Source of the DNA: Lentzea californiensis
Lineage (GTDB): Bacteria > Actinomycetota > Actinomycetes > Mycobacteriales > Pseudonocardiaceae
Assembly: GCF_024648825.1 (NCBI RefSeq)
Contig: NZ_JANBBE010000005.1
Location: 62,001 to 126,000 of the forward strand
Direction of reading: 5' to 3'
DNA: 64,000 bases
Of this stretch, positions 7,353 to 19,264 are shown one piece after another (the first letter of the stretch is position 1; each line of letters opens with the position of its first letter). Made by a program: the position numbers and the translations under genes. The notes below the pieces were generated by a model. That model was not told where the DNA came from, searched no databases, and worked only from the letters and a program-made list of their open reading frames with translations.

Positions 7353-10314
7353 CCACCGCCGGCGAGTTGCGCGCCTGCACGACGTGGCTGGACCCGTCCG
7401 CCTTGTGCACGACGAACTTCCAGTCCCGCTTGGACACCTTGCCGGACAGCAGGACGACCGTGTCGCCGTGCTGGACGATCCGGGTGCGCCCGCCGTCCTC
7501 GTACAGCGTGAACTCGCCCTTGGCGCCGGCCGTCACGTGCACGGTCAGCGGGCCGGCCGGGTTCTGCACGTCGTTGGACACGTTCTCCGACCGTTCCACC
7601 AGCATGCCGCCCGCGCGCATGAACACCGGCATGGTGTCCAGGCCCGCGCTGACGGTCGCCCAGGTGTTGCCCTGGTAGACCTGTCCGGTGAAGTAGTCGG
7701 TCCACTGCCCCGGCGGGAACCAGACGCGCGTCGAACCGGAGTCGCCGGGCGTCGTGATCGGCGCGACCAGCACGTCCGGCCCGAGCAGGAACTGGCTGTC
7801 CACGGTGGAGTAGGCCTCCGGACTGCCCGGGTACTCGAGCCACGCCGGCCGCTGGATCGGCACGCCGGTCCGGTTCGCCTGCTCCGCCAGCGAGTAGATG
7901 TACGGCACGAGCCTTTCGCGCAGGTTCAGGAACTTCGTCGCCGACGCCTGAGCGACCGCCCCGTACTGCCACGGCAGGCGGTCGCCGTGGTTGCTGTGCA
8001 GCCGCGTGATGGGCTGGAACGCGCCCAGCTGCACCCACCGGGCGTACATGTCGTCCGGCATCTTGGTGGTGTAGCGGACCTGGCCGTTGTCGAGGTAGGT
8101 CTCCGAGCCGCGCAGCCCGGTGGTGTCGTTGTGGCCGCCGATGTCGTGGCTGATGTTGGACATCCCCGTCGACACGCCCTCGGCCGAGGTGTAGCCGATG
8201 GTCGCCTTCAGCGTGCCCCACGTCGACGACGTGTCGCCGGTGAAGTGCAGGGTCGAGCGCTTCTCCGCCCACGGACCGGTCGGCAACGGCCCGGAGCCGC
8301 TGTACCCACCGGCCTGCAACGATCCGAAGCCGCGCGAGAACGCGAACGAGCCGATCTTCGCGTACTGCTCGTTGATCCACGAGTCGGGCGTGACGCCGCG
8401 CAGCGACGAACCCGAGCCGTCGCAACACCAGTCGAGCCACCAGAAGTCGGTCGGCATCTTCCGGTGCAGCTCCAGGTACGCGCGCAGCTGGTCGGGGTCG
8501 CCCCAGTCGAACACGTAGCAGTTCGTGCAGGAACCCTTGGCCAGCTTGCCCTTCGCGGTGGCCTGCGCCTGGGCGAAGTCCGGGTCGTCGCCCTGGATGC
8601 TGGGGTGGATGTTGAGCGTGCTGTGCAGGCCTTCACCGTGCGCCCAGTCGAGGAAGCCCTGCGGGTCCGGGAACTTCGCCTGGTCCATGCGCCAGCCGTT
8701 CCACAGGTTGTGCCCCTTGAAGTCGGTGTCGACCACGAGCACGTCCAGCGGTACGCCGTGCTGCCGGAACGCCGGCAGGATCCGGTCGCGGTAGTCGGCG
8801 GCCGTCCGGTCGATGTACTCCGAGTACCAGACGCCGTAAGCCCAGCGCGGCAACAACTTCGGCCCGCCGGTCAGCGCGGTGAGATCACCGAGCGCCGTCT
8901 TGTGGTTCTGGCCGTAGCCGAACACGTAGCCGTCCTGGTACGGCTGCGCGCCCCGGTCCGCGCGCGGAGTTCCGTTGCGCAGAGCGGAAGTCGTGTCGTC
9001 CAGCAGGTACCAGCCGTCGCGGTACATCAGACCGGGCGTCAGCTGAGGATCACCGCTGTTGCCGGTGTAGCCGTCGAGCGAACGCCGGTAGCCGCCGAGC
9101 GGCAGGTGCTGGACGGAGCTGTTGATCCCGACGGTGTCGAGGTTGACGTGGCACCCCGTGTCCGGGCACGTGACGGTGAGGTCGGAAGTGCCCGCGGGCA
9201 ACGACACCTGCGCCGTCGCGGTGGACCACGTGCCCCAGTTCGCCGTGACGGGCAGCGTGACCGCCTGACCGTTGAGCAGCACGGTCCGAGGCTCGTGCTT
9301 GCCGTCGCCACCGACACCGTTGGCGTAGCGCAGCACCACGGGGTACGTGCCCGCCGCCGGAACGCTGGTCACGCGCTGGCTCAGCCGCGTGCCCCCGACG
9401 AGTTCGGCGACGAACCCGGTGCCCGCGAACCCGGCGTGCTCGACCGCGACCTTGGCCGAACCGCTCAGCACGCCGTTCTCGGCCTCGCAGCTGGTGCCGA
9501 ACCGGCAGTCGTCCACCGCTCGCACGCCGGGATAGGCCTGGTCACCGCTGAGCAGGGCGAGGCTGTCAACGTTGACGTTGCCCGAGTCGGCGGCACCGCG
9601 CGTCAGGGAGACACGGTGTTCGCCCGCGGACAGGTCGACGTCCGTGGACACCTGCTGCCAGGCACCCCAGTCGGCGGTCGCGGGCAGCGTGACCTGACGA
9701 GGAGCCTGCCCGTCGACGGACAGCCCGAGCGTGCGGCTCTCGTGCTTGCCGTCACCACCGCGCCCGTTCGCGTACTTCACGACCAGCCGGTGCCTGCCCG
9801 CGCTGGCAGCACGCACCGTCGCCGTGATCCCGTTGTTGAGGTAGGAGAACCCGGCCACGAACCCGGCACCGGAGTGCCCGGCGTGGTCGGCCGCGACCAG
9901 CAGGCCTTCCCGTTGCTGGTCCTCGGCCTCGCAGAGCTGCCCGGTCGCACAGACCACCCGCCGCCACGGGGACGCGGTCGTGCCGGCCGTCTTCAGCTCG
10001 AAGTTGTCCGCGCGGAACGGTCCGGACCCCACGCGGTACCGCAGCGTCATGGCCGACGTGGTGATGGTCAGCCAGCCGTCCTGCACGCGCGAGGTGTAGG
10101 CCGTGCGGGGGAAAGTGCGGTTTACAACGTTGTAAGTGCCCTGGTCTTCGAAGCGGCGGTCCCCGGCGAATTCGGAACGGACCAGGGTGGGGGAGAGGAT
10201 CTGGAACCTGGCCTGCCCGGAGACCACCGTGCCGTTGGGCTGGGCGGTCGCGGGTGCGGGGAGGACCAGGCTCAGGAGGGCTAGCAGAGGGACGATCGTC
10301 GTGCGTTTCCGCAT
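7330..10314 (-). CDS. secreted GH31 glycoside hydrolase with two CBM35-like domains
   Basis: A 994-residue exported enzyme. It begins with a Sec signal (MRKRTTIVPLLALLSLVLPAPATA). Two carbohydrate-binding modules follow, at roughly residues 150-265 and 275-400, each with YANG.GGDGKHE and .NVDS/.NLDT repeats typical of CBM35/CBM6 folds. The GH31 barrel occupies about 420-800. The expected nucleophile is Asp628 in FWWLDW and the acid/base is Asp694 in HFTGDTSSTW, a normal spacing for the family. A beta-sandwich C-terminal region ends the protein. GH31 enzymes retain configuration and cleave alpha-glucosides, alpha-xylosides or related sugars; the exact substrate is not readable. Two palindromes, one upstream and one inside the gene, hint at sugar-responsive control. 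Confidence 0.88.
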   Translation of the reverse strand: MRKRTTIVPLLALLSLVLPAPATAQPNGTVVSGQARFQILSPTLVRSEFAGDRRFEDQGTYNVVNRTFPRTAYTSRVQDGWLTITTSAMTLRYRVGSGPFRADNFELKTAGTTASPWRRVVCATGQLCEAEDQQREGLLVAADHAGHSGAGFVAGFSYLNNGITATVRAASAGRHRLVVKYANGRGGDGKHESRTLGLSVDGQAPRQVTLPATADWGAWQQVSTDVDLSAGEHRVSLTRGAADSGNVNVDSLALLSGDQAYPGVRAVDDCRFGTSCEAENGVLSGSAKVAVEHAGFAGTGFVAELVGGTRLSQRVTSVPAAGTYPVVLRYANGVGGDGKHEPRTVLLNGQAVTLPVTANWGTWSTATAQVSLPAGTSDLTVTCPDTGCHVNLDTVGINSSVQHLPLGGYRRSLDGYTGNSGDPQLTPGLMYRDGWYLLDDTTSALRNGTPRADRGAQPYQDGYVFGYGQNHKTALGDLTALTGGPKLLPRWAYGVWYSEYIDRTAADYRDRILPAFRQHGVPLDVLVVDTDFKGHNLWNGWRMDQAKFPDPQGFLDWAHGEGLHSTLNIHPSIQGDDPDFAQAQATAKGKLAKGSCTNCYVFDWGDPDQLRAYLELHRKMPTDFWWLDWCCDGSGSSLRGVTPDSWINEQYAKIGSFAFSRGFGSLQAGGYSGSGPLPTGPWAEKRSTLHFTGDTSSTWGTLKATIGYTSAEGVSTGMSNISHDIGGHNDTTGLRGSETYLDNGQVRYTTKMPDDMYARWVQLGAFQPITRLHSNHGDRLPWQYGAVAQASATKFLNLRERLVPYIYSLAEQANRTGVPIQRPAWLEYPGSPEAYSTVDSQFLLGPDVLVAPITTPGDSGSTRVWFPPGQWTDYFTGQVYQGNTWATVSAGLDTMPVFMRAGGMLVERSENVSNDVQNPAGPLTVHVTAGAKGEFTLYEDGGRTRIVQHGDTVVLLSGKVSKRDWKFVVHKADGSSHVVQARNSPAVVSLRAPR
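10122..10135. promoter_or_regulatory. intragenic 14-bp perfect palindrome (LacI-like operator shape)
   Basis: TTACAACGTTGTAA is a perfect palindrome with a central AACGTT, lying about 180 bp inside the GH31 coding sequence. It is strikingly AT-rich for this DNA and uses GTA and GTT valine codons that are uncommon here. LacI-family sugar repressors often use such sites, but no LacI gene is present in the window, so the assignment is tentative. Confidence 0.4.
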
Positions 10315-10350
10315 TCGTGCTCCTCGTCTGACGCCGTCGGCTTCCGAGGT

Positions 10351-10366
10351 GTTCAGGGACCTGAAC
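10351..10366. promoter_or_regulatory. palindrome upstream of the GH31 gene
   Basis: GTTCAGGGACCTGAAC has perfect 7-bp arms around a GA spacer, 37-52 bp upstream of the GH31 start codon, where it would overlap a promoter. No binding protein can be named. Confidence 0.45.
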
Positions 10367-10510
10367 CTTCCTCACCTTGGCCTGACGATGTGGAGCGATC
10401 AAGAGCCCATTCAGCGCACGACGCGATACGTCACATGCGTGCCGCGACGTACGGCGACCCGCCCGATCCACCGGGCATGGCCGCCGTACTGGCCGCGTTG
10501 AAACGCTCGT

Positions 10511-11059
10511 TCAGCGCTTGAGCGTGAAGGTGAAGTCGCCGGAGACCTTGCCGGTCAGCCGGATCGCCGACACGGCCTTCCCATCGGTGATCAGCCGTTC
10601 GACCTCACCGCGCGTCAGACCGCACGCGTCCGCGATCAGCCGCACCGGCCGGACCGGGATCCGTGCTGTGAACCGCACCGACACGTCGGCCACCTCCTGG
10701 TCGAGGTGATCGGACCCGCCGGTGTCGAGCCGCCACGCGCCCTCCCAGTCGAGGGAGACGTGGTTGCGGCGCTGCAGAACGGTGTCCTGCAGCAGTTCCG
10801 CGACCAGTGACGGGTCGTTGGCGTGCAGCCGGTCCAGCAGTGCGGGCCGGACCGCGCGGACGTGGGTCCGCTCGAAGATCGTGAGCTTGGCCGTGTCCCC
10901 GCAGCCCGTGCAGAGCACGAGGAGCCAGGCGTCGAGGACCTTGTGGTTGGCGTTGACGCGGAACTTGCCGCTCGCCCGGAAGCGGTCGGCGGCGCACACG
11001 TGGCAACGACGGCGGACTTGAGGAAGGCAGGTGGGCACGACGGCCCAGGTGATGAGCAC
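10511..11059 (-). CDS. DUF1062 domain-containing protein
   Basis: A 182-residue soluble protein matching the DUF1062 family, whose function is unknown. Near the N-terminus are CHVC and, about 34 residues later, CTGCG: a four-cysteine, zinc-ribbon-like pair that looks like a metal site (.RRCHVCAADRF ... FRVNANHKVLDAWLLVLCTGCGD). The C-terminal region ends with a short motif (LTRGEVERLITDGKAV) resembling an S4-like RNA-binding helix pair; that resemblance is my reading. ATG at 11059 opens the frame. It stands alone, transcribed leftward, with about 130 bp of noncoding DNA upstream. No enzymatic residues are recognised. Confidence 0.8.
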   Translation of the reverse strand: MLITWAVVPTCLPQVRRRCHVCAADRFRASGKFRVNANHKVLDAWLLVLCTGCGDTAKLTIFERTHVRAVRPALLDRLHANDPSLVAELLQDTVLQRRNHVSLDWEGAWRLDTGGSDHLDQEVADVSVRFTARIPVRPVRLIADACGLTRGEVERLITDGKAVSAIRLTGKVSGDFTFTLKR

Positions 11060-11063
11060 AGGA

Positions 11064-11162
11064 GTACACCGTTCGGTGAAAAATCCGCAGCAAAGGGAGC
11101 ACGGCGCTCAAAGAGCGTCGCGCAACGAGAACCAAGTGCTTGGGAGAATTCACACGGTGTAC
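11064..11162. repeat. widely spaced 9-bp inverted repeat around a promoter region
   Basis: GTACACCGT at 11064-11072 is mirrored by ACGGTGTAC at 11154-11162. The 81 bp between them also hold a small hairpin (CGCTCAAAGAGCG). The region is the noncoding gap between the DUF1062 start and the amine oxidase stop. It could be a pair of operator half-sites or chance. Confidence 0.35.
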
Positions 11163-11187
11163 AACGGCACGTCCTTGCCCCTGGGGA

Positions 11188-14956
<3,769 letters not shown>

Positions 14957-14970
14957 GTCCGGGATGGACC

Positions 14971-15450
14971 TCAGAACTTCGGTAGCACGCAGATGGCGTC
15001 GAGGCCGAACACCCGGTTCAACCTGCCGAAGACGAGCCAGGCCCCGACGCTCATCGTGAGTTCGACGATCTCCACCTGGCTGTAGTGCGCGGTCATGCGA
15101 GACCAGAACTCGTCGTCGAGACCGTGGTGATCCAGTGCGTACCGCTCGGCGTACTCCGCGGCCAGCCTCGCCCGGTCGTCGAAGGCGTCGGTGGTGCGCC
15201 ACTGGGTCACCGCGTCGATGAAGTCGTCCTCGACCTTCTCGCCGTCGCGTTCGGTCCGCCATTCGAGGCAGAACATGCAGCCGTTGATCTGCGCGATCCG
15301 CAGCCGCGCCGCCTCGAACTCGCGCAGCCCCAGCGTGGTGTGCTGGTACACGGCCAGCGAGAGGTTCGCGGCGGCCATGCCGATGCCCGGCACGAGCTCG
15401 CCCCACACGTATCCGATGGGGTCCTTGCCCTCGGGGATGTCGATGTTCAC
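14971..15450 (-). CDS. carboxymuconolactone decarboxylase (CMD/AhpD-like) family protein
   Basis: A 159-residue all-helical protein with the CMD signature around residues 45-65 (LRIAQINGCMFCLEW), where CxxC resembles the redox pair of AhpD peroxidase-reductase proteins. Start is GTG 15450, with GGAAGGAG 9 bp upstream; the GTGA overlaps the stop of the preceding reductase gene, so the two are coupled. The frame is open further 5', but that region is the reductase read out of frame. Members of this family range from decarboxylases to alkylhydroperoxidase-like thiol proteins; the CxxC favours the latter. The KstR-like box upstream of the operon hints at a link to sterol or lipid breakdown. Confidence 0.82.
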   Translation of the reverse strand: MNIDIPEGKDPIGYVWGELVPGIGMAAANLSLAVYQHTTLGLREFEAARLRIAQINGCMFCLEWRTERDGEKVEDDFIDAVTQWRTTDAFDDRARLAAEYAERYALDHHGLDDEFWSRMTAHYSQVEIVELTMSVGAWLVFGRLNRVFGLDAICVLPKF

Positions 15451-16526
15451 GACCTGCTCCTTCCGAGCTTGCCGGCCGCGGGCCGCAGCGGGACGTCGAG
15501 CGCGTCGTAGAGTCCCGGTTCGGCCTCGGCGAGCCAGTCGATGGCGTTCACGATGCGGCCGACGGCGGTCGCGTTGCCCCCCGCGGAACGGTTCTCGCCC
15601 TCGTCGGCGGACTCGACCGAGACCTCGATGCGCGGCCGGCCCTCGATGATCACCTTGTGCGTGCCGTCGCCGGACGGGGGCATCGGCCAGTCCGTCGCGC
15701 ACGAGTTGTGGATGCGCGTCACGTGCTCGATGACGATGAGCGGTTCGCCCTCCACGATGCCCTGCACCTCGAACCGGATCGCGCCCTGCGTGCCCTTCTC
15801 GAACTCGCCCATGGTCCGCGTCGTCACCGTCTCGTCCAGCGCGCGCCGGTCGACGGTCTCGCGGATCTCGTCGAGCTCGACCCCGAACGCCCTGGCCATC
15901 AACCGGATCTGCCCGCCCCACACCATGGTCGGCACCGTCGGCATCAGCATCGGCGCCTGGTAGTCGAGCGGCTGCCCGAATCCGATCAGCCACCGCACCG
16001 CGTCGGGCTGGTCGTAGGTGGAGTAGTCGAAGATCTCCTGGCAGCGCACGGCGTCGATGGTGTGGCCGAGCCCGCTGACCAGCAGCGGCAGGATGTCGTT
16101 GCCCCAGCCGGGATCGACGCCGGAGACGAACAGCGACCCGCCGCCCTCCTTGATCGCGGCTAGAACCGGTTCTCGAAGTTCGGGCGGCGCGCTGCGCGGG
16201 TCGTACAGCGCGTACAGCGACGGGGTGACGACCACCGCGCCCGCGCGGATCGCCTTGGTGATGTCGGCCAGCGCGTCGTCCGGCCGGACGTCACCGGACG
16301 CGGCGTACACCACGGCACGCGGACTCGTGGCGAGCACGGCGTCGATGTCGTTCGTGGCCGTGACTCCGAGCTCCTGCTCGATCCCGGCGAGATCGCCGGC
16401 GTCGCGGCCGGCCTTCTCGGGGTTGTGGACGACCACGGCCGTCAGCTTCAGCGCCGGATGGGCATCGACGGCGCGAATGGCGGCACGGCCGACGTTGCCG
16501 GTGCCCCACACCACTGTGGCGATCAT
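15447..16526 (-). CDS. NAD(P)-binding dihydrodipicolinate-reductase-like / amine dehydrogenase-like protein
   Basis: A 359-residue protein with an N-terminal Rossmann domain (VVWGTGNVGRAAIRAVDAHP) and the general layout of the NAD(P)H-dependent amine dehydrogenase/DapB-like family (as in 2,4-diaminopentanoate dehydrogenase), widespread and mostly uncharacterised in mycobacteria and relatives. A central motif (FVSGVDPGWGNDILPLL) is typical of the group. ATG 16526 is used; the longer frame would run through the palindromic operator. The gene leads a two-gene operon with the CMD protein, and the KstR-like box lies only 15 bp upstream of its start codon. A role in sterol or acyl-CoA metabolism is inference from that box and the adjacent cholesterol oxidase. 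Confidence 0.8.
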   Translation of the reverse strand: MIATVVWGTGNVGRAAIRAVDAHPALKLTAVVVHNPEKAGRDAGDLAGIEQELGVTATNDIDAVLATSPRAVVYAASGDVRPDDALADITKAIRAGAVVVTPSLYALYDPRSAPPELREPVLAAIKEGGGSLFVSGVDPGWGNDILPLLVSGLGHTIDAVRCQEIFDYSTYDQPDAVRWLIGFGQPLDYQAPMLMPTVPTMVWGGQIRLMARAFGVELDEIRETVDRRALDETVTTRTMGEFEKGTQGAIRFEVQGIVEGEPLIVIEHVTRIHNSCATDWPMPPSGDGTHKVIIEGRPRIEVSVESADEGENRSAGGNATAVGRIVNAIDWLAEAEPGLYDALDVPLRPAAGKLGRSRS

Positions 16527-16540
16527 GTGGTGCAGATTAC

Positions 16541-16556
16541 CTAGAACACGTTCTAG
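16541..16556. promoter_or_regulatory. KstR-like palindrome upstream of the reductase/CMD operon
   Basis: CTAGAACACGTTCTAG is an inverted repeat with 7-bp arms around AC. Its core TAGAACACGTTCTA (16542-16555) fits the KstR consensus TnnAACnnGTTnnA at every fixed position. It lies 15 bp before the start codon of the reductase gene, a position where a TetR-family repressor would block transcription. Confidence 0.65.
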
Positions 16557-16593
16557 TTGTACAGCGCCCATCCGGCGAGAAGCGGCGGCTCGA

Positions 16594-18252
16594 TCAGGTG
16601 TGGAGCTTCACACTCGACAGCTGCCCCGCAGGCCAGGCCGTGTTCCCGGTGAACGTGAGCCGGACGTACCGGACCTGGGTGCCGGGCAGCGTGGCCGTGA
16701 CCGAGTTGCCTGTGTCGGGGTCGAAGACGTACCCGGCCGGCCCGGCGAGCGGGCTGAAGGTCTGGCCGTTCGCCCTGCCCTCGATCGTCACGGTCTGGGT
16801 GCGCCGGCCCCAGGCGGGGTTCGGTGGGAGCGCGAGCACGGCCCCGCGCACGGCGTGCGCCGCACCGAGGTCGACCTGGATCCACTGCGGGAAGGCGTTG
16901 TTCGCGCTCTCCCAGTAGGAGTGCGGATCGCTGTCGACGGCGAACCCGCTGCCGTAGTGCTGGGTCTGCGAGCTCTGGGTGGTCGGGCGCCCGGCGGCCA
17001 GGTCGGTGTCCGGGGTGGGCGGACCGCCGATCCACGGCTGGGTGGGCCTGACGGCGGTGAGGGCGATCTCACCCTTGAGCATCCTGCCGCCGTCGCCGGT
17101 CAGCCTCATGTAGTAGTCGGCGGAGCACCGGGTGCCGTCCTCGTCCAGTGCGAGGTAGCCGGACCCGACCGGCACGTCGGCCAGTGTCTCGGCGGTCTTG
17201 CAGATCTGGTTGCCCTCGTTGAACTCGTCGAACATCGAGATGTAGATGGCTTGTGCGCCAAGGCGGACCATGTTGTAGAACTGCCGCCACATGAAGTCGC
17301 CGTGCAACCGTTGCCGCGAACCTACGTCACCCGGCAGCACGCAGGGCTGGTAGTCGATCCCGCGCGCGTCGCACTCGGCCTGGTCCGGCACGTTCACGTT
17401 GACGTGGAAGCGATCGGTGTCCGCCGGGGTGCCGATCCGGCCGACCATCCACGGCGAGATCATGTCGAACGACCGGTAGACGCCGCCGAAGCCCTTCCGC
17501 GAGTCCTCGACCTCCAGCCGCCAGTGGGTCGGGACGCCGCCGATCACGTAGCAGCCGCGCGCCTTGAACCAGTCGACGACGTCCTGGCAGGCCTCCGGCC
17601 CGAAAGGCCGGCCGGGGTCGTTGAACCCGAAGCCCCAGATGCACACGACGGGTTTGCCGTTCTGCCGGGCGTAGGCGGCGGAGGCCGTGCAGGCGGACAT
17701 CTTGCCCAGCCAGTCGGCCTTGATCTCCGACTGCATGTTCGTCCAGTTCGTGACGTCGTACATGATGTAGAACTTCCGCCCGGTGGCCTCAGCGGCCGGC
17801 CGGACGTGCGCGGTCACGGCGTCGCGGATCGGGCCCTCGCCGCCGGTCGGGTCGAACCGTTGCAGGGCGGCCGTGTCGATGTTGTTGTCGCGCATCCACT
17901 GGAAGTGCACGTCGACGGTCTGCCGGTCGTAGTGGGAGAAGAGCGTGGCGGGCCGGCCGTCGCCGAGGCCGGCGAACGCGGTCGGGTACGTGCGCGCGTA
18001 GTCGCGGACGTCCGGCCACGCGACGATGGAACTGGTGGGCGGTGCGGGCGGCCGGCTCCAGTCGTCGTTCCAGTGCCACCAGCCGTCGATGGGGGAGTTG
18101 TCCCCGCGGCAGGCGAACCAGCCCTGGTACCCGACGGTGATCTTGCCGACGACGTCGCCGGGTGGGCTTGCCGCGTGCGCCGGGGCGGGCAGGAGCCCCA
18201 GGGCGGGAGCGGCGAGCGCGGTGCTGAGCAGTGTTCGGCGTGACAGGGACAT
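16594..18252 (-). CDS. secreted GH99/GH71-like glycosidase with C-terminal F5/8 (discoidin) domain
   Basis: A 552-residue exported protein. A Tat-type signal (SRRTLLSTALAAPALGLLPAPAHA) is followed by a TIM-barrel domain, about residues 35-400, of the GH71/GH99-like superfamily (GYQGWFACRGDNSPIDGWWHW, FYIMYDVTNW, ISMFDEFNEG). Residues about 415-552 are a discoidin/F5-8 type C carbohydrate-binding domain (SYWESANNAFPQWIQVDLG ... VRYVRLTFTGNTAWPAGQLSSVKLHT). The glutamate in DEFNEG is a candidate catalytic acid. Relatives act on alpha-mannans or are annotated as xylosidase/arabinosidase; substrate cannot be fixed. ATG 18252 has AAGGAG 7 bp upstream. It is a single gene with its own promoter gap on the 5' side. 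Confidence 0.8.
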   Translation of the reverse strand: MSLSRRTLLSTALAAPALGLLPAPAHAASPPGDVVGKITVGYQGWFACRGDNSPIDGWWHWNDDWSRPPAPPTSSIVAWPDVRDYARTYPTAFAGLGDGRPATLFSHYDRQTVDVHFQWMRDNNIDTAALQRFDPTGGEGPIRDAVTAHVRPAAEATGRKFYIMYDVTNWTNMQSEIKADWLGKMSACTASAAYARQNGKPVVCIWGFGFNDPGRPFGPEACQDVVDWFKARGCYVIGGVPTHWRLEVEDSRKGFGGVYRSFDMISPWMVGRIGTPADTDRFHVNVNVPDQAECDARGIDYQPCVLPGDVGSRQRLHGDFMWRQFYNMVRLGAQAIYISMFDEFNEGNQICKTAETLADVPVGSGYLALDEDGTRCSADYYMRLTGDGGRMLKGEIALTAVRPTQPWIGGPPTPDTDLAAGRPTTQSSQTQHYGSGFAVDSDPHSYWESANNAFPQWIQVDLGAAHAVRGAVLALPPNPAWGRRTQTVTIEGRANGQTFSPLAGPAGYVFDPDTGNSVTATLPGTQVRYVRLTFTGNTAWPAGQLSSVKLHT

Positions 18253-18365
18253 CGCGAACTCCTTTGTCGGCGATTCGACTCCAGAGTGCAAGGTGTCAAC
18301 AGGATCACGCAAGAATTTGACGAACCGGAACTTCGGCCGTGAGACAGGGCGGGTTCGGACGCGAT

Positions 18366-18596
18366 TCAGCGGTTCGAGTGGGGGAAGCGGCCGTCCGTGC
18401 TGCCCAGAGCCACCAGTTCGGTGTACTGCTCCTGCCACGACCGCTCGGTCGCGAGCAGGTCGGCGAGCCGCTGCACCCACGCCTCGTCGACCGTTCGCGC
18501 GGCACCCGCAGCCAGGTGGCGGGCGGTCTCCTCGCGTGCTTTGAGCCATTCGGACAGCGTGGGCGCGAGCGCCGGTCCACCTTCGTCTTCGGGCAT
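18366..18596 (-). CDS. small helical protein, function unknown
   Basis: A 76-residue frame from ATG 18596. The product is acidic at the N-terminus and then amphipathic helical (APTLSEWLKAREETARHLAAG ... EAWVQRLADLLATERSWQEQY), with tryptophans spaced as in a folded helical bundle. It has no signal peptide and no cysteine. No recognisable family and no strong ribosome site, so it rests on its protein-like composition and on filling an otherwise empty gap between divergent genes. About 150 bp of noncoding DNA separate it from the cspA unit, which runs the other way. Confidence 0.5.
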   Translation of the reverse strand: MPEDEGGPALAPTLSEWLKAREETARHLAAGAARTVDEAWVQRLADLLATERSWQEQYTELVALGSTDGRFPHSNR

Positions 18597-18746
18597 GGAA
18601 CGACGATACGCGGCGCGGTCTGGTGCTCGCCCCTGCTCAGTGGGCTACTGTGGGTGAGTCGGGGTACCAGCGAGCGGCACCCAGCCGATGCGGTTCCCGA
18701 CCCCCGTCCGGTCCGGCGTTCTGCGGCCGGAGACAGGAGCACCGGC

Positions 18747-18992
18747 TTGCAGCCGGAACGCCAGACTTCGCCTTCTTCTCTTGGATTCGGCAAGCCGCGT
18801 CACGCGGCTCAGGACTTCGCGCAAGCGCGACTGGACGCCGAGATCACCGGGATCAACCACCAGCGTCTGGCCGCCAAGATCGTGGCGGGACGTTCGCACG
18901 ACGCCGTCGACTGCCGTGAACTGCTGTCCATGCTCGGCCTGGCGAACCTGCCGGCCTCCACCGCACTTCACGCACAAGGGGCACGCGGGTGA
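18747..18992 (+). CDS. small protein translationally coupled to cspA
   Basis: An 81-residue frame from TTG 18747, with CAGGAG about 8 bp upstream, ending in a TGA that overlaps the GTG of the cold-shock gene by 4 bp (GTGA, 18989-18992). The sequence is soluble and helical in its second half ([19 protein letters not shown] ... [14 protein letters not shown]), with a short arginine/glutamine-rich N-terminus. No family is recognised. The good ribosome site on an uncommon start codon and the overlap with cspA argue that it is real and made together with the cold-shock protein. Confidence 0.6.
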   Translation: MQPERQTSPSSLGFGKPRHAAQDFAQARLDAEITGINHQRLAAKIVAGRSHDAVDCRELLSMLGLANLPASTALHAQGARG

Positions 18993-19192
18993 CTCGAGGA
19001 ACTGTCAAGTGGTTCAACGGCAGCAAGGGCTTCGGCTTCATCGCTCCCGAGGGCGGCGGGCCTGACCTGTTCGTGCACCAGTCCGAGGTGCAGGACTACG
19101 GCCACCACGGCATCGCCGACGACCAGGCCGTGGAGTTCGAGATCGGTGAGGGGCAGAAGGGGCCGCAGGCTCGCGCCGTGCGCCTCGTCTAG
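18989..19192 (+). CDS. cspA: cold-shock protein (CspA family)
   Basis: A 67-residue single cold-shock domain, complete in length. Both RNA-binding motifs are present: RNP1-like KGFGFIAPE and RNP2-like DLFVHQSEV, plus the opening [15 protein letters not shown] block. It acts as a cytoplasmic nucleic-acid chaperone that melts RNA structure, often constitutively in actinomycetes despite the name. GTG 18989 overlaps the stop of the small upstream gene, so its translation depends on that frame. A strong hairpin terminator follows 14 bp after the stop. Nothing in the domain is truncated or altered. Confidence 0.95.
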   Translation: MTRGTVKWFNGSKGFGFIAPEGGGPDLFVHQSEVQDYGHHGIADDQAVEFEIGEGQKGPQARAVRLV

Positions 19193-19205
19193 ACCTGGTA
19201 GGTCC

Positions 19206-19247
19206 ACTGTGGAGTGATCGGTTCCTGGCCGCTCGCTCCACAGTTTT
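19206..19247 (+). terminator. rho-independent terminator of the cspA unit
   Basis: ACTGTGGAGTGATCGG pairs with CCGCTCGCTCCACAGT (16 bp including two G-U pairs) around a TTCCTGG loop, followed by TTTT. It lies 14 bp after the cspA stop and before the convergent dinB gene. Confidence 0.85.
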
Positions 19248-19264
19248 GTGTGCGGACCACGTGG

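Noticed and set aside
7384..10284. 966-residue plus-strand frame opposite the GH31 gene
   Set aside because: Arg/Val/His-rich antisense shadow without any motif.
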